Source: Chondrilla cf. caribensis
Taxonomy: Eukaryota; Porifera; Demospongiae; Chondrillida; Chondrillidae
NCBI GenBank assembly: GCA_964020155.1
Contig: OZ026549.1
Location: forward strand, 765,133-829,132
Length of the DNA: 64,000 nucleotides
Direction of reading: 5' to 3'
Shown here: piece by piece, positions 25,744 through 38,800 of the stretch
How the letters are laid out: every line of letters begins with the position of its first letter
Position numbering within the stretch: the stretch's first letter is position 1
The notes under the pieces: model-generated
What the model was told of the DNA's origin: nothing
Seen by the model: only the letters and a program-made list of their open reading frames with translations
The model's database searches: none
Position numbers and translations under genes: made by a program

Positions 25744-28700
25744 TCACTCTTCATCTTTCTTCTTGTTCTTCTTCTGTGTCTTGTCCACTTCAGCATAGAG
25801 TCCTTCCACAGTAGCTGAAGGTGTTGGTTGAGTAGTGTTCCCCTCTCCATCTTGTTGTTGTGGAGTAGAGTCACTATCAGCTGAAGGCTCATAACCCAGC
25901 CCAGTATCAGGTGGTGGAGAGGATTGTTTCTGCTCTATCAACTGTGGACTCCGAGCCTTTGCTTTCTTATCTTTCTTTCCTTTCTTCTTTGGTTTGTTGA
26001 CCTCGGCATAAAGCATCTCTCTTTGAGGGTCTACAGGGTGTTCTTTCTCTTCAATCCTCTTCTCTTTCCCTTTCTTCTTCTTCGGTTTATCCACCTCAGC
26101 ATAGAGTAGCTCGGGATCCTGAACGTCTTGTTTCTTCATTTTGTTGTCATCTGTCTTGTTCTCCTTCATATGCTTATCATGCCTTGTATCAGTAGTGTCT
26201 TTATTCTCTTTCTGGCCTGATGGCTTAGCTTGTTGAGGTTGTAGTTTGACATCCACATCATCATATTGTCCTCCAGTATTGTAGTTGTCTTGTTGATGTT
26301 CTCCTGTTGGTAGAGTGTTGCTGAGTGTGTCTTGTTCCCCAACCTGTAGTGTGCTGTAGAGTACCAGTTGATTGTGGAGTGTTGTTCTGTTCCTCTTTCC
26401 TCTTCTTGTCCTCACAATTGCAATAGTACAAATGATGATTACTAGTACAGAGACCAGTAGTAGTGTGATCCCTCCAGCAGCTGCTCCGATGATGGGAGTG
26501 AGAGCATCTAATATGTAATTACGTATTACATAATAGTACGTACATGTTAAGAATTTCATAGCATACTGACTATTACGTCTATTAAGACTTATACTGGTAC
26601 TAACATACTGGCAAGACCATGCATTCATCTATTGTTACACTAAATAAAATGTTTAACTAAATTGTGTCAAGTTTCATTTAGTCCCTGAATCTACCTCACT
26701 CCATGACATAAAGATGTGCATGACAATAGGATTGAATTGTGCAATGTATGCACATGTTTAGAGTTAGGATGCAGATTCTTATATTATGTGATCACATTAG
26801 TGATAGCACTATGCATGTTAGGACACAGAGCAAAAAAAATGAAACTGTTGTCATAAAAAGGCAGTAATTACACCTGTAGCTAGACTTATAAAAAATGTCA
26901 GTAAAGATAGCTGTTTACTTGAAGTAGGCTCCGTTATGACTGAACTGGAATTCAAAGATGGTGAACCTACATGGATATGGTATAAAAAGCCCTTTAAAAT
27001 CAAGATACATGTATATATTACAGGCAGGGGACAAGTATAGCACATTAAGAATGCTTAAGTTACTCCATACACTCAGGATTGTTATCTCAACTCTTTTATC
27101 TTACTTGTGGTTACCATAGTGGTATCTGATTTTGGAATATTAGATGAAGGCTCTGTTTCAGGGCTTGTCATGTTTCCATTTTGTGTTGTAGGTTCTGATT
27201 CAACCGTATTTGGCTGGGTTTTCATTGGAGATACTGATGTCCCTGTTGTCTCTAGTCAATGAAACCAATATTTCATTAGTTGTACATTTAATTTTCAATG
27301 ATAAATTACATTCAAATGCTTTTCTTAATACCTACAACTCCAACTCACTTGTACTCTCCACTGTTGGGTTGTGTACATAATTTGTTATAATTTGACTTCT
27401 TTCCCCACCTCCAGCTGAGTTGACAGCTACCACTGTGATAAAGCGGTAGGTCTGTCCTCTCTCTAGTCCTGTTAAGTTGTAGTAGTTGATGTTGTTTGTA
27501 GTGTTGATCTTTTGTTGTGTTCCATCTTGTGTAGTGTATGTGATGATGTAATGTTGTATGTCTCCATTAGGTTCTCTAGGTGGTATCCAGTTTAGTTCAA
27601 TCCCATCATCAAACACTCTAGTTGTAGTGAGGTGTCTTGGAGGAGATGGGCCTATGTAGAATCAGATAGCACTTGAGGTACAATAGTACATGACGTGGGT
27701 TTGGTGGATTATTTATCCAAGGCCTGGCTAAGGGGTAGTTAGTTTGAGTGAATCACCGTAGCAACTAACCACGAGCCACAAGGCTTTTTGTGGTTAGTGG
27801 GACTTGCGTCCACTTTGACATTACATGACGTGTGTATTCCTGTATATCAACTCACTTTGTTCCATTGTAGTAAATTCCCTCACAGCTGGTGACTGACTCC
27901 TTCTTCTATCACCACCTCCACCAAGTCCCCATGCTGTGATCCTGTACTTAGCACCAGGTACTAGTGAGGAGAATGTTCTTGATTTTCCCTTACCATTATT
28001 CCCATACTCTCCTACTACTGGTACTCCAAGGCAAAGTCTGTGATATCCAATGATAACCCTCTCAATACCACTAGGTATGGGACCAATGTTCACAGTGATA
28101 CTGGTATCAGTACTGGTTGTATCAGTTATAGAGACATTAGGGAGGGTACCTATGAATTGTGTAGACAGACGATATAATAAGTTGAGTAATGTGTACGTGT
28201 GTGTATATATACAGTCAGTGTGATTTGCAAATGATGTGTTGAATAATAGTGGCAAAGTAATTCAGTTTTTATGAGTGGGCACAGTCTCAATATTGTAGGT
28301 GTCTTCATTCATGATATTAAAATGTTGAATAGATATGCTCTTATCTGTTGAAATTTCCTGTGCATATGACATTGTACATGCATGATACGCTACTCACCAT
28401 CAAATAAAAATAGGTAGTGGTAGATACCAGCACAATTCTCTTCAAAATTCTCAAAATTGTTGAAAGCTCTATCTTTTATGACTACAGTAGCAGTAGATCC
28501 ACTTCTGATCTGATGAACATCTCCACTAGTGTCATTTGTTACAGTGCGTCCATGATATGAGAACCTAGCCTCTCCACTGCTCACTCTACACTCAATTCTC
28601 CCATCTCCACTATCATTGTTTGGTGGTTGTAGTTGTTGTTTGTCAGTGATGACTCTCTCATGGAGTATCAGTCTCCCATAACTGTGAACAACTTGCCCAC

Positions 28701-29361
28701 CTAAAGTACACAGTATGAAGTTGACCAGTGTATCACCATGGGTATGTACACACTGTACTATAGTAATATGCACTTGCAAACACTGACCATTAACATTCAG
28801 TTGAAACTGTTGACTATCTTCCCTTCCTTCAGCAGTGACAATGCAGGTGTATGTCCCTCCATCACTTGTAGAGGTTATGTTGATGGCTATAATATTGTTG
28901 ATGATCTTTCTCCCAGCATATCCTGTTTGTTGACACGGTCCATTTGGACATGTCCAGTGATAGTTAGTCTGTAGTCCATGTGGTATTCCACTGTGTCTAC
29001 AAGCTAGAATAACAGTTGTTCCTAATGGTAGAGTAGCTGGAGAGATAAGGGTTGAACTGACTGTGTATCCATCAATTACCACACCAGGAGTATTTGAAAC
29101 TGTGGAGGGAGAGAAGGTGCACATATTAGTGGGTGTATTGAGCTCTGGATTACATAGGGATAATAGAAGAGAAGGCAGAGTCACACATCCACTCCCAATA
29201 CCTCTGGTGGATTATACTACGGATTTAACATCAGATTCTACAGTTTATATTTCAAAATGAGATGTGTTCTTAGATATTCATATACCTGCCACCACCACCA
29301 TCCAGCTGAGTACCCCCACCCCCATCACCACAGTCCACAGTATTGATGTCTGTTTGACCAT
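25744..29361 (-). CDS. Gene F: class I receptor with LYAEV tail, extended first Ig exon
   Basis: Exons: 29286-29361, 28788-29144, 28398-28700, 27856-28149, 27349-27651, 27105-27251, 26919-26966 and 25744-26507, about 763 residues. Signal 1-25 (with SWMVVVA), Ig1 26-144, Ig2 145-245, FN3-1 246-343, FN3-2 344-444, stalk 445-509, helix about 515-541. The Ig1 exon is 36 bases longer than the norm, adding a Ser/Thr/Pro segment (with MCTFSPSTVSNTPG) before the Ig fold. Intron 2 (28701-28787) is 87 bases with no stop in frame, whereas A and B have 85 bases. In the tail the HEYTLP segment is replaced by LSNTLP and GLYDDV by GQYDDV, so it loses one hydrophobic position around a tyrosine. Intron 4 has a 124-base insertion with an 11-base target duplication. 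Confidence 0.88.
27698..27821. mobile_element. 124-base insertion with 11-base target duplication in gene F
   Basis: The flank TACATGACGTG occurs at 27687-27697 and again at 27822-27832; gene C has the empty site with a single copy (about 10908-10918 region). The insert has CTAACCAC and GTGGTTAG as a small inverted pair. Direct repeat length suits a SINE/LINE-type or other integrase-type insertion; family not recognised. Confidence 0.75.
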
Positions 29362-29512
29362 ATCCTCTCCACTGTAGTCTGAACACACTACAAACCTACT
29401 AAGTTGATCTCTACACTCTCTACTGATAGTCTACACTCACTGAGACTAGAATGAGCTGCTCCACACTGGGACCACCTTAAATAGCGCACACACCAGAGGT
29501 CGCTTATATACT
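29362..29512 (-). promoter_or_regulatory. Gene F promoter and 5' UTR
   Basis: The box is TATTTAAG at 29476-29483, 115 bases from the ATG. The same A-to-G change occurs in G, J and K. Confidence 0.68.
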
Positions 29513-30462
29513 TGTTGACAGTTCACTTCCGAATCCATGGTTTCCTATCTACTCTTTATCAATATTGTTGCCATGGTGATGATATATATTCTGCTATCAT
29601 GTTGGTTGCATGCACTCAGGTGTGCCGTACATTACCTTATACACCAATGAGAACAGTGTGTACGTATGTTAGATACACTGAATTTGTACAGTCGGTGGTG
29701 TTTTGTTCATTCCCATTCATCTGTAGCAGGAGGACATTTTCACTTCACTCAACTTCAATTTGTGGTTCAACTGTGTATAGTCTTCATTGTAGTCTGATAA
29801 ACATTTCCTTATAAGTCGTTGTAGTGTTGCATTGTGTCACCAAACAGGAAGTACCTGGTTCAAATGACATTCTCCAGGTGTCTAGCTTGTGGGCTAGTAC
29901 ATAATACTCATCCTTATACAAACCATTCTTATATCATGCATCTACGTAAGTACACAGATACATATATTCAAAGAGATATGTGTACGTATGTCTAAGACAT
30001 TACACCACATCGCCAATGTGGTGTAAAACTTATAGTTATAACCTATTAGCACTCAAGTACTGTATATTTTATTATTGTATAAATATTATATGAATTGAAT
30101 GGGTAATCTTCAAGGTATTAACATTTGACTGTGCCCGTGGATCATTCGATGTTATTAGATTGTATTTTAATAATTTTGTTTAACTCTCTCATCTAGTAGG
30201 AAAGTGCTGTATTGAACATTGTCAAGTTTAGTCTAATAGGCACTTGTATTATACTTCACTGTATATTTGTGATTCATGTTTGTGTAACACAAAATTGCTG
30301 TGCTATAATAATCAATGTTGATCAATGTGCTCAAATTGACTTATAAAATTACTGAATCAGATATGAATATTAGTGATGTGCTTGTAATTACAGAATTTAG
30401 GTATACTGTATATAATATTATCAATTGAAAATATTAATGACACACACATGCAAGCACTCACG

Positions 30463-30464
<2 letters not shown>
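29513..30464. other. Intergenic spacer between genes F and G
   Basis: Copy of the class I spacer although the gene to its right is class II. No gene seen. Confidence 0.75.

Positions 30465-30538
<74 letters not shown>
30465..30538. repeat. (CA)n microsatellite, 3' UTR of gene G
   Basis: About 74 bases next to the stop of gene G, with a degenerate lead-in (CACACATGCAAGCACTCACG) shared exactly with gene H. Confidence 0.97.
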
Positions 30539-30540
<2 letters not shown>

Positions 30541-30543
30541 ATG

Positions 30544-33500
30544 TCACTCTTCATCTTTCTTCTTGTTCTTCTTCTGTGTCTTGTCCACTTCAGCATAAAG
30601 TCCTTCCACAGTAGCTGAAGGTGTTGGTTGAGTAGTGTTCTCCTCTCCATCTTGTTGTTGTGGAGTAGAGTCACTATCAGCTGAAGGCTCATAACCCAGT
30701 CCAGTATCAGGTGGTGGAGAGGGTTGTTTCTGCTCTATCAACTGTGGAGCCTTTGCTTTCTTATCTTTCTTTCCTTTCTTCTTTGGTTTGTTGACCTCAG
30801 CATAAAGCATCTCTCCCTGAGGGTCTACTGGGTGTTCTTTCTCTTCAATCCTCTTCTCTTTCCCTTTCTTCTTCTTCGGTTTATCCACCTCAGCATAGAG
30901 TAGCTCAGGATCCTGAACATCTTGTTTCTTCATTTTGTTGTCATCTGTCTTGTTCTCCTTCCTTTGCTCATCATGCCTTGTATCAGTAGTGTCCTTGTTC
31001 TCTTCACACCCCGATGGTATAGATGGTTGAGGTTGTAGTTTGACATCCACATCATCATAGAGTCCTCCAGTATTGTAGTTGTCTTGTTGATGTTCTCCTG
31101 TTGGTAGAGTATATTCGTGTACATCTCGTTCCCCAGCCTGTAGTGTGCTGTAGAGTACCGGTTGATCGTGGAGTGTTGTTCTGTTCCTCTTTCCTCTTCT
31201 TGTCCTCACAATTGCAATAGTACAAATGATGATTCCTAGTACAGAGACCAGTAGTAGTGTGATCCCTCCAGCAGCTGCTCCGATGTATGTGACCAAGTTG
31301 TTTTCACCTAACATTAATATGTACATACATTGAATATATGAATACCTATGTACCTTCAAGTTAACTATGGCACATTTGAATGGGAGTTGCACCAATAGTG
31401 TCATCAACTTTATGCTTTCTGGTATGCACACATACATGCTTTACTTACATACACATCTCACTTTTTTCCTCTATTTCACTATCATTGGAGGGTATATTTT
31501 CGGCAGTCATTGTTTCCATTGGTGAAGCTGTCAGTGTTAAAGCTGTCATTGGTGATGGCTTTAATGCCTCTGACCCTATAGGTTGCAAATGTAGCAAATT
31601 TTACTGTTAAAATGGCTTTATTATGATTGGTATAATTATATTAATGTATTATCAGATTCTAACATTATTTAGTACTATTGACTCGTATGCTACAGGTGAA
31701 TTATCAATGTAAATTCACCGTAATGCCTATTGTCCAACCATGTCAGTACAAGCACTCCCATACTTGAACCTTGTGTGCACTATTGCTGTATTCAGCTATG
31801 ACCCATGCAGCATATACGAACCTCCATTACTGTTATCCCTGGTGACACTTGGTATAATTGTACTTGGTTGTATACTTGGCTGTACTGTTGTGTGCTTAAA
31901 TGTATCTTTATACATCACTGCATGGATTTGAGCAGTATAGGCATACATTATTACATAATATTTGTACTACATATAACTATTACAGTACATTGTAAAGTTA
32001 TGAAGGTTATTTGCATTCAATGTTATACATGCATACCATGAAGCACATGAGTGATAATATCGGTACCTTATCATTTAGCTGAAGATTCCTGATGCCTCAA
32101 AATAAGGCTGTTCCAGCTGCCAATTACATCACTACCCTCAAAAATGTTACGGACAGGTGAAGAGGAGTTGCATGACGTATATTATATATAAGTGTCGGTA
32201 CTCTTTTTAGACATGTGCAGGCACTATTTGTAATGGTTTTGCCTTGGTATTGAATGGTCATAAACATCATTTCAAATAGTTGGGGCTGCCTACAGTAGCC
32301 CCTATGTACGTATAATATGTGTTCTTATGCGTAACCATAACAATGAATCTATATTTATATTGGGTGAGAAAAGTTTGCCGATTTTAAAATACGAACAATT
32401 AGACATTAGCCTAGAATTTGAGTGCAACGGCTCCGATGAATGTAATAACTTCAGTGAAGGTTCTTATAAACCTATAAAGTAATTCCAGTTCGGGGACAGC
32501 TGCCCCATGAGGTTTTGACTCGAATTACTTATTTGAGTCTGTACATCCAACTTCCATTTCATAATAATCTTTGAAATGCATCGAATGAGTATTTTGCCAT
32601 TATCTATTTACTCATGTACTTTTTTGCCACTCAACAATGTATACATATTGACATTATAAAATAATGATGTACACACATAACCCCTATAATTATTACCTTT
32701 TCCACCGGTAGTGTTCACAATGGCTTTCTCTGTGGAAATGCTTTTCCCGTCAACAAACCACACTGTAACTGTAGATATCTGTCCTTCTACAAAACATGAT
32801 CTATTCCTTGTCACTATTCTATCACTACTAGCATTAACACTCTTATACTCCACTTCAATGGGACCAATTCCTCTGAATTGACAGTCGTATCTTAAGATGA
32901 ACCTTCCACTGTTGTAACCTTCTGGTGTGTTCAGTTGTAACTGAAGTTGTTGTTCATCAGATGTACTCCTCAGTGAGATTTGTGGTGTTGGCAGAGTGGC
33001 TGTGGAATAACAAAATTCAGTTTTTTAATACTATGAAACTGTAATTGAATACAAGACTAATCATATTTTTTACAATTTCCCAATGTCATCAGTTTTGTAT
33101 TTTAGAATCTGATTGAAATCTAAATCTGACTACCTACCTCAACCAATAAGTTACAATGGCTAATCGGACTTTAAACACCATAAAAATGGCAGATTCTCTG
33201 TTTGATAAGATCGATGTACATTCTGTCTGCATAATGGCCATACACACATTTAATCCTTATCACTCATTTAAATACCTTCAAATACATTTACTGATCAAAT
33301 AATAGTATACTGAATTGGTACTCACCATTGTTGAAGTAAATGTAAAATGGCCATATTACACTCCCACCATTAGTGCACTGATATCGTCCGTTTATATTCA
33401 ATTTAGAAGTTTTTATTGTTGTACTTTGACCTTGTCTGGTACCATTTATGGTAGTACCGTCCTCAAACCTGAACCTTCCATTACTACCACTACCACCAGT

Positions 33501-34705
33501 GACACACTTCAGTCCATTTGGTATCTGTTGAGGATCAGTTATTAGAGTGTTCTGTAGGAGAAGTTTCCTGTCATTGTAGAGAGCAAGAGTACCTAGTTGT
33601 GGAGAATACAGATGTTGTGGTGTAATAGATTAGTGTGATAGGAGGTAGACATTTTACTCACCTTTACCGAGGGTTTGTGAGAGCAAAGGAGTTGTCCTCC
33701 CTACCCTAAATATATTCTCATTTTCATATCGTAATTCACACTTATAGTGAACACTACTAGTATTAGTAGTAGTAGTATCGGTTACCACTAGAACAATAAC
33801 ATTCTTGTAGACTTTTCTGTATTCATTGTCACATGGGCCACGAGGACAGGTCCACTTGTACTGTATTCCTGGTGTCAGTGGTGAAGCTGTACACTCCAGT
33901 ACAACAGTTGAACCAAGTGGGAATATTCTTATGTCTGCTTCACTATTGGAAGAGTATACTCTCAATGTTACACTTAATCCCTGAGCACCTGTATGGAGTA
34001 TAATATGTTATCATTGGAGAGTTAGCAGCTATACAAATTGCAGTAGATTATACAACTTTCTTGGTAAGTAACCTGCTTAGTACATGTGCACCATATATCA
34101 AACAGTACTGATAGTAAGTACCTCTGATATGAAGTACAGATTTTGGCATGCCTAGTATTTACTCATAAGTTGGACTGTGTGTTTCAACTTGTATCGCTGA
34201 TATTGTACTATGTTACTTTTACCAGTGGATAGAAAGCCCACAAATTATCCCTTTAAATGTTTTCGCCCTTTAAATGTTTGTGTATGCACATGATATGTGC
34301 CATTGCAGCTTGTCCTTTCACTCCTACATACATGCAGCCATCTTGTATAGTGTCTATACTTTATGCCTATGTAGCTGGACAGAATTCCACCTCAAAGTAC
34401 TCGTCCATATGAACTGTATACTTCAGACATGTAACAGTGTGTGATCTTGTTTGTTACTGTATATATAGTATTTCTACACTAATACTGTACTGTCATGTGG
34501 AAATACTATAAACAAGGTCAATTACTGGACAAACACGTACTATCAACACTGCTCCAGTCAATAAGCTTAAATTAGGAGAAAATCAACCTGTGTGTTGATT
34601 GTTACATATGGATGATGTGTTCGACATATAACCTGTTCTCAACATCCAGCTGAATACCCCCAGCCTCATCACCACAGTCCACAGTAATGATGTCTGTTTG
34701 ACCAT
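30544..34705 (-). CDS. Gene G: class II Ig-Ig-FN3-like receptor with LYAEV tail
   Basis: Six exons: 34633-34705, 33662-33988, 33326-33592, 32697-32999, 31462-31575 and 30544-31307, about 615 residues. Signal 1-24, Ig1 25-133, Ig2 134-222, FN3-like domain 223-323, stalk 324-361, helix about 369-395, tail to 615. Ig1 has VVLECTAS, YKWTCPRGPC and YKCELRY. Ig2 has LITDPQQIPNGLKCVT and GRYQCTNGG. The third domain has a Cys pair (RYDCQF, RNRSCF) and an edge VTVWFVDGK that resembles a FN3 or Ig strand; I cannot decide the fold. The leader MVKQTSLLWTVVMRLGVFSW is less hydrophobic than its sisters and lacks the valine run. The stalk is Met/Thr/Ala/Ser/Pro-rich. The upstream region is of class I type although the ectodomain is class II, so this gene sits at the junction of the two subarrays. 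Confidence 0.86.
31576..32696 (-). other. Intron 4 of gene G
   Basis: Homologous along most of its length to intron 4 of H (36982-37949) and J (48046-49379), with the MITE at 32282-32505. No conserved reading frame. Confidence 0.75.
32282..32505. mobile_element. GGGGCTGCC-family MITE in intron 4 of gene G
   Basis: Starts GGGGCTGCCTACAGTAGCCC and contains GCGTAACCATAACAATGAAT; shortened relative to the copy at 62561. Confidence 0.75.
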
Positions 34706-34856
34706 ATCCTCTCCACTGTAGTCTGAACACACTACAAACTACTAAGTTGATCTCTACACTCTCTACTGATAGTCTACACTCACTGAGACTAGAATGAGCA
34801 GTTCCACACTGGGACCACCTTAAATAGCGCACACACCAGAGGTCCCTTATATACTT
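34706..34856 (-). promoter_or_regulatory. Gene G promoter and 5' UTR
   Basis: TATTTAAG box at 34819-34826, 114 bases from the ATG because one C is missing in the 5' UTR. The flank upstream is of class I type. Confidence 0.68.
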
Positions 34857-35806
34857 GCTGACAGCTCACCTCCGAATCAATGGTTTCCTATCTACTCTTT
34901 ATCAATATTGTTGCCATGGTGATGATATATATTCTGCTATTGTGTTGGTTGCCTGCACTCAGGTGTGCCGTACATTGCCTTATAAGCCAATGAGAACAGT
35001 GTACGTATGTTAGACACACTGAATTTGTACAGTCGGTGGTGTTTTGTTTATTCCCATTCATCTGTAGCAGGAGGACATTTTCACTTCTCTCAACTTCAAT
35101 TTGTGGTTCAACTGTGTATAGTCTTCATTGTAGTCTGATAAACATTTCCTTATAAGTCGCTGTAGTGTTACCTTGTGTCACCAAACAGAAAGTACCTGTT
35201 TCAACTGACATTCTCAAGGTGTCTAGCTTGTGGGCTAGTACATAATACACATTCTTATACAAACCCATTCTCATATTATGCATGTACGTATGTACACAGA
35301 TACATATATCCAAAGAGATATGTGTACGTATGTCTAGGACATTACACCACATCGCCACAGTTGGTGTGGTGTTATAACTTACCACCTATTAGCATTCAAA
35401 TACTGTATATGTTATTATATGAATATTATATGGATGGAATGGATAATCTTCAAGGTATTAACATTTGACTGTGCCTGTGGATCACTGTAGATGTTTTTAG
35501 ATTGTATTTTAATAATTTTGTTTAACTCTATCATCTAGTAGGAAAGTGCTGTATTGAACATTATCAAGTTTACTGTGTCTAATAGGCACTTGTATATACT
35601 TCACTTTATATTTACGATTCATGTTTGTGTAACACAAATTGCTGTGCTATAATAATCATTGTTGATCAATGTGCTCAAATTGACTTATAAAATTACTGAA
35701 TCAGATATGAATATTAGTGATGTGCTTGTAATTACAGAATTTAGGTATACTGTATATAATATTATCAATTGAAAATATTAATGACACACACATGCAAGCA
35801 CTCACG

Positions 35807-35809
<3 letters not shown>
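34857..35809. other. Intergenic spacer between genes G and H (class I type)
   Basis: Still a class I spacer, very similar to the F-G copy in its right half including TTACAGAATTTAGGTATACT. Last spacer of this type in the array. Confidence 0.75.

Positions 35810-35880
<71 letters not shown>
35810..35880. repeat. (CA)n microsatellite, 3' UTR of gene H
   Basis: About 71 bases next to the stop of gene H; same lead-in as in gene G, so these 3' ends diverged recently. Confidence 0.97.
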
Positions 35881-35882
<2 letters not shown>

Positions 35883-35885
35883 GTG

Positions 35886-38800
35886 TCACTCTTCATCTTT
35901 CTTCTTGTTCTTCTTCTGTGTCTTGTCCACTTCAGCATAGAGTCCTTCCACAGTAGCTGAAGGTGTTGGTTGAGTAGTGTTCTCCTCTCCATCTTGTTGT
36001 TGTGGTGTAGAGTCACTATCAGCTGAAGGCTCATAGCCCAGTCCAGTGTCAGGTGGTGGAGAGGGTTGTTTCTGCTCTATCAACTGTGGAGCCTTTGCTT
36101 TCTTATCTTTCTTTCCTTTCTTCTTTGGTTTGTTGACCTCGGCATAAAGCATTTCTCCCTGAGTTTCTACCGAGTGTTCTTTCTCTTCAATCATTTTCTC
36201 TTTCCCTTTCTTCTTCTTTGGTTTATCCACCTCAGCATAGAGTAGCTCTGGATCCTGAACGTCTTGTTTCTTCATTTTGTTGTCATCTGTCTTGTTCTCC
36301 TTCCTTTGCTTATCATGCCTTGTATCAGTAGTGTCTTTATGCTCTTCCTGACCTGATGGCGTGGGTGGTTGAGGTTGTAGTTTGACATCCACGTCATCAT
36401 AGAGTCCTCCAGTATTGTAGTTGTCTTGTTGATGTTCTCCTGTTGGTAGAGTATATTCATGTACATCTCGTTCCCCAACCTGTAGTGTGGTGTAGAGTAC
36501 CGGTTGATCGTGGAGTGTTGTTCTGTTCCTCTTTCCTCTTCTTGTCCTCACAATTGCAATAGTACAAATGATGATTACTAGTACAGAGACCAGTAGTAGT
36601 GTGATCCCTCCAGCAGCTGCTCCGATGTATGTGGCCAAGTTGTTTTCGCCTAACATTGATATGTACATACATTAAATGTATGAATACCTATGTACATTCA
36701 AGTTAACTATGGCACATTTGAATGAGAGGTGCACCGATATTCTCACTGACTCTATGCTTCCTGGTATACACACATACATACGTACTTCACTTATATACAC
36801 ATCTCACTTGTTTTCACCATTCCACTATCATCAAAGGACATATTTTTGATAATTATTGTCTCCATTGGTGAAGCTGTCATTGGTGAAGCTGTCATTTGTG
36901 AAGCTGTCATTGGTGAAACTGTCATTGGTGAAACTGTCATTGGTGAAGCTGTCATTGATGATGGCTGTAATACCTCTGACCCTATAGTTTGTAAATATAG
37001 CAAATTTTACTGTCAAAATGGCTATTTTATGATTAGTATAATTATATTAAAGTACAATGTGTATTCTGTAAATTAGTTGAAAGTATGTTAACTGCATCTT
37101 GTACCCAGGGTAGTTTGGCGTGTTACTATTTTTTTCATGGTTTTTTGATACAACTGTAGTGATTGGGGCAATATATATGCATATGAACTGTATCTTCATC
37201 AGTTGTTTCAAGAATTGTTGGAATAGAAACTATCAGATTCTAGCATTATTTAGTATTATTTACTAGTAGGCTGCAGGTGAAAAAAATATAAATATTATCA
37301 ATGTAATTTCAATGTGAAGCCTCCTTTTCCAAGCAACTATGTAAGTACGTACAAACACTCCCATACTTGAACCTTGTGCGCACTATTGCTGTATTTAGCT
37401 ATGATCCAGCATATACGAACCTCCATTACTGTTATCCCTGGTGACACTTGATATTGTACATGGTGGTATACTTGGTTGTTCTGTTACATTCTTTAATGTG
37501 TTTGTGTACATCACTATATGGATTTAAGCAGTATAGACGTAAATAGTTGCGTATTTGTACTATATCTATCACAGTACATTGCAATGTTATGAAGGTTGTT
37601 TGCGTTCAATGTCATGCATGCCTACCATGAAGTACACGAGTGGTGATATTGGTACCATGTCATTTAGCTAAAGATTCCTGATGCCTCAAAATAAGTCTCT
37701 CCCAGCTGCCAATTTTATCACTACCCTTAAAAATGTTCCGGACAAGTGAAGAGGAGTTGCAAAATATTAAACTCATCAAATCAAGATACAAGGATTGCTA
37801 CTTGTGACCTACATATTTACATTATTGTCAACTATTATGATGAGATTTTAATTGTCCGTACTTTTTTATCTATTCACTCATGTATTTTCTTGCAACTCAA
37901 AAATGTATAATGACATTATGATGTACACACATAACTTTTTAATTATTACCTTGTCCATTGGTAGCATTCACAATGGTTTTCTGTGAGGAAATGTCTTTCC
38001 TATGAACAAACCACACTGTAACTGTTGATATCTGTCCTTCTACAAAACATGATCTATTTCTTGTCACTATTCTATCACTACTAGCACTAACACTCTTATA
38101 CTCCACTTCAATGGGACCAATTCCTCTGAATTTACAGTCGTATCTTAAGATGAACCTTCCACTGTTGTAACCTTCTGGTGTGTTGAGTTGTAACTGAAGT
38201 TGTTGGTAATCAGGTGTATTCCTCAGTGAGATGTCTGGTGTTGGTAGAGTAGCTGTGAAAAACGAAAAATAATTTTCATATGTGATAGCATGGTACAGTG
38301 GGTCATTCATGGCTATGTTGTACGATGTGGCAAGCGAAGTGTAAAAATGTACTATTTTGTTAGTAATTATTGGCACACTTGACCACTCCCAAGTCTGAAT
38401 CACTGAGTGAGTGATGCACCTGCTTCCATCAAAGTTATGCCTAAGGAGACCTTTGACCTCACACAGTTTCAAGTAATGTACTGTATCCACATTTGTTGTA
38501 TTGATTCGAATATTATACTTGATATGTGATCATTTAAATGCATAAAGTATCATTTATGCACTAAATGCAAGTCCCCAGGGTGGATCCAAGGGGGGCTTTG
38601 GGAGCACCGTCCAAGTGTGAATACCTGAAAATCCATTGTACACTCAGTGTTACTTCTCCATTACTTACTGCAGGTTATAGTTACAGTAGTTTGTTATATT
38701 AGAGCAAAACAATTTCAATTTCATTCATTAGAAAATTGTCACTCACCATTGTTGAAGTAAATGTGAAATGGCCTCTTCAAATTCCTTTTTGTGCACACAT

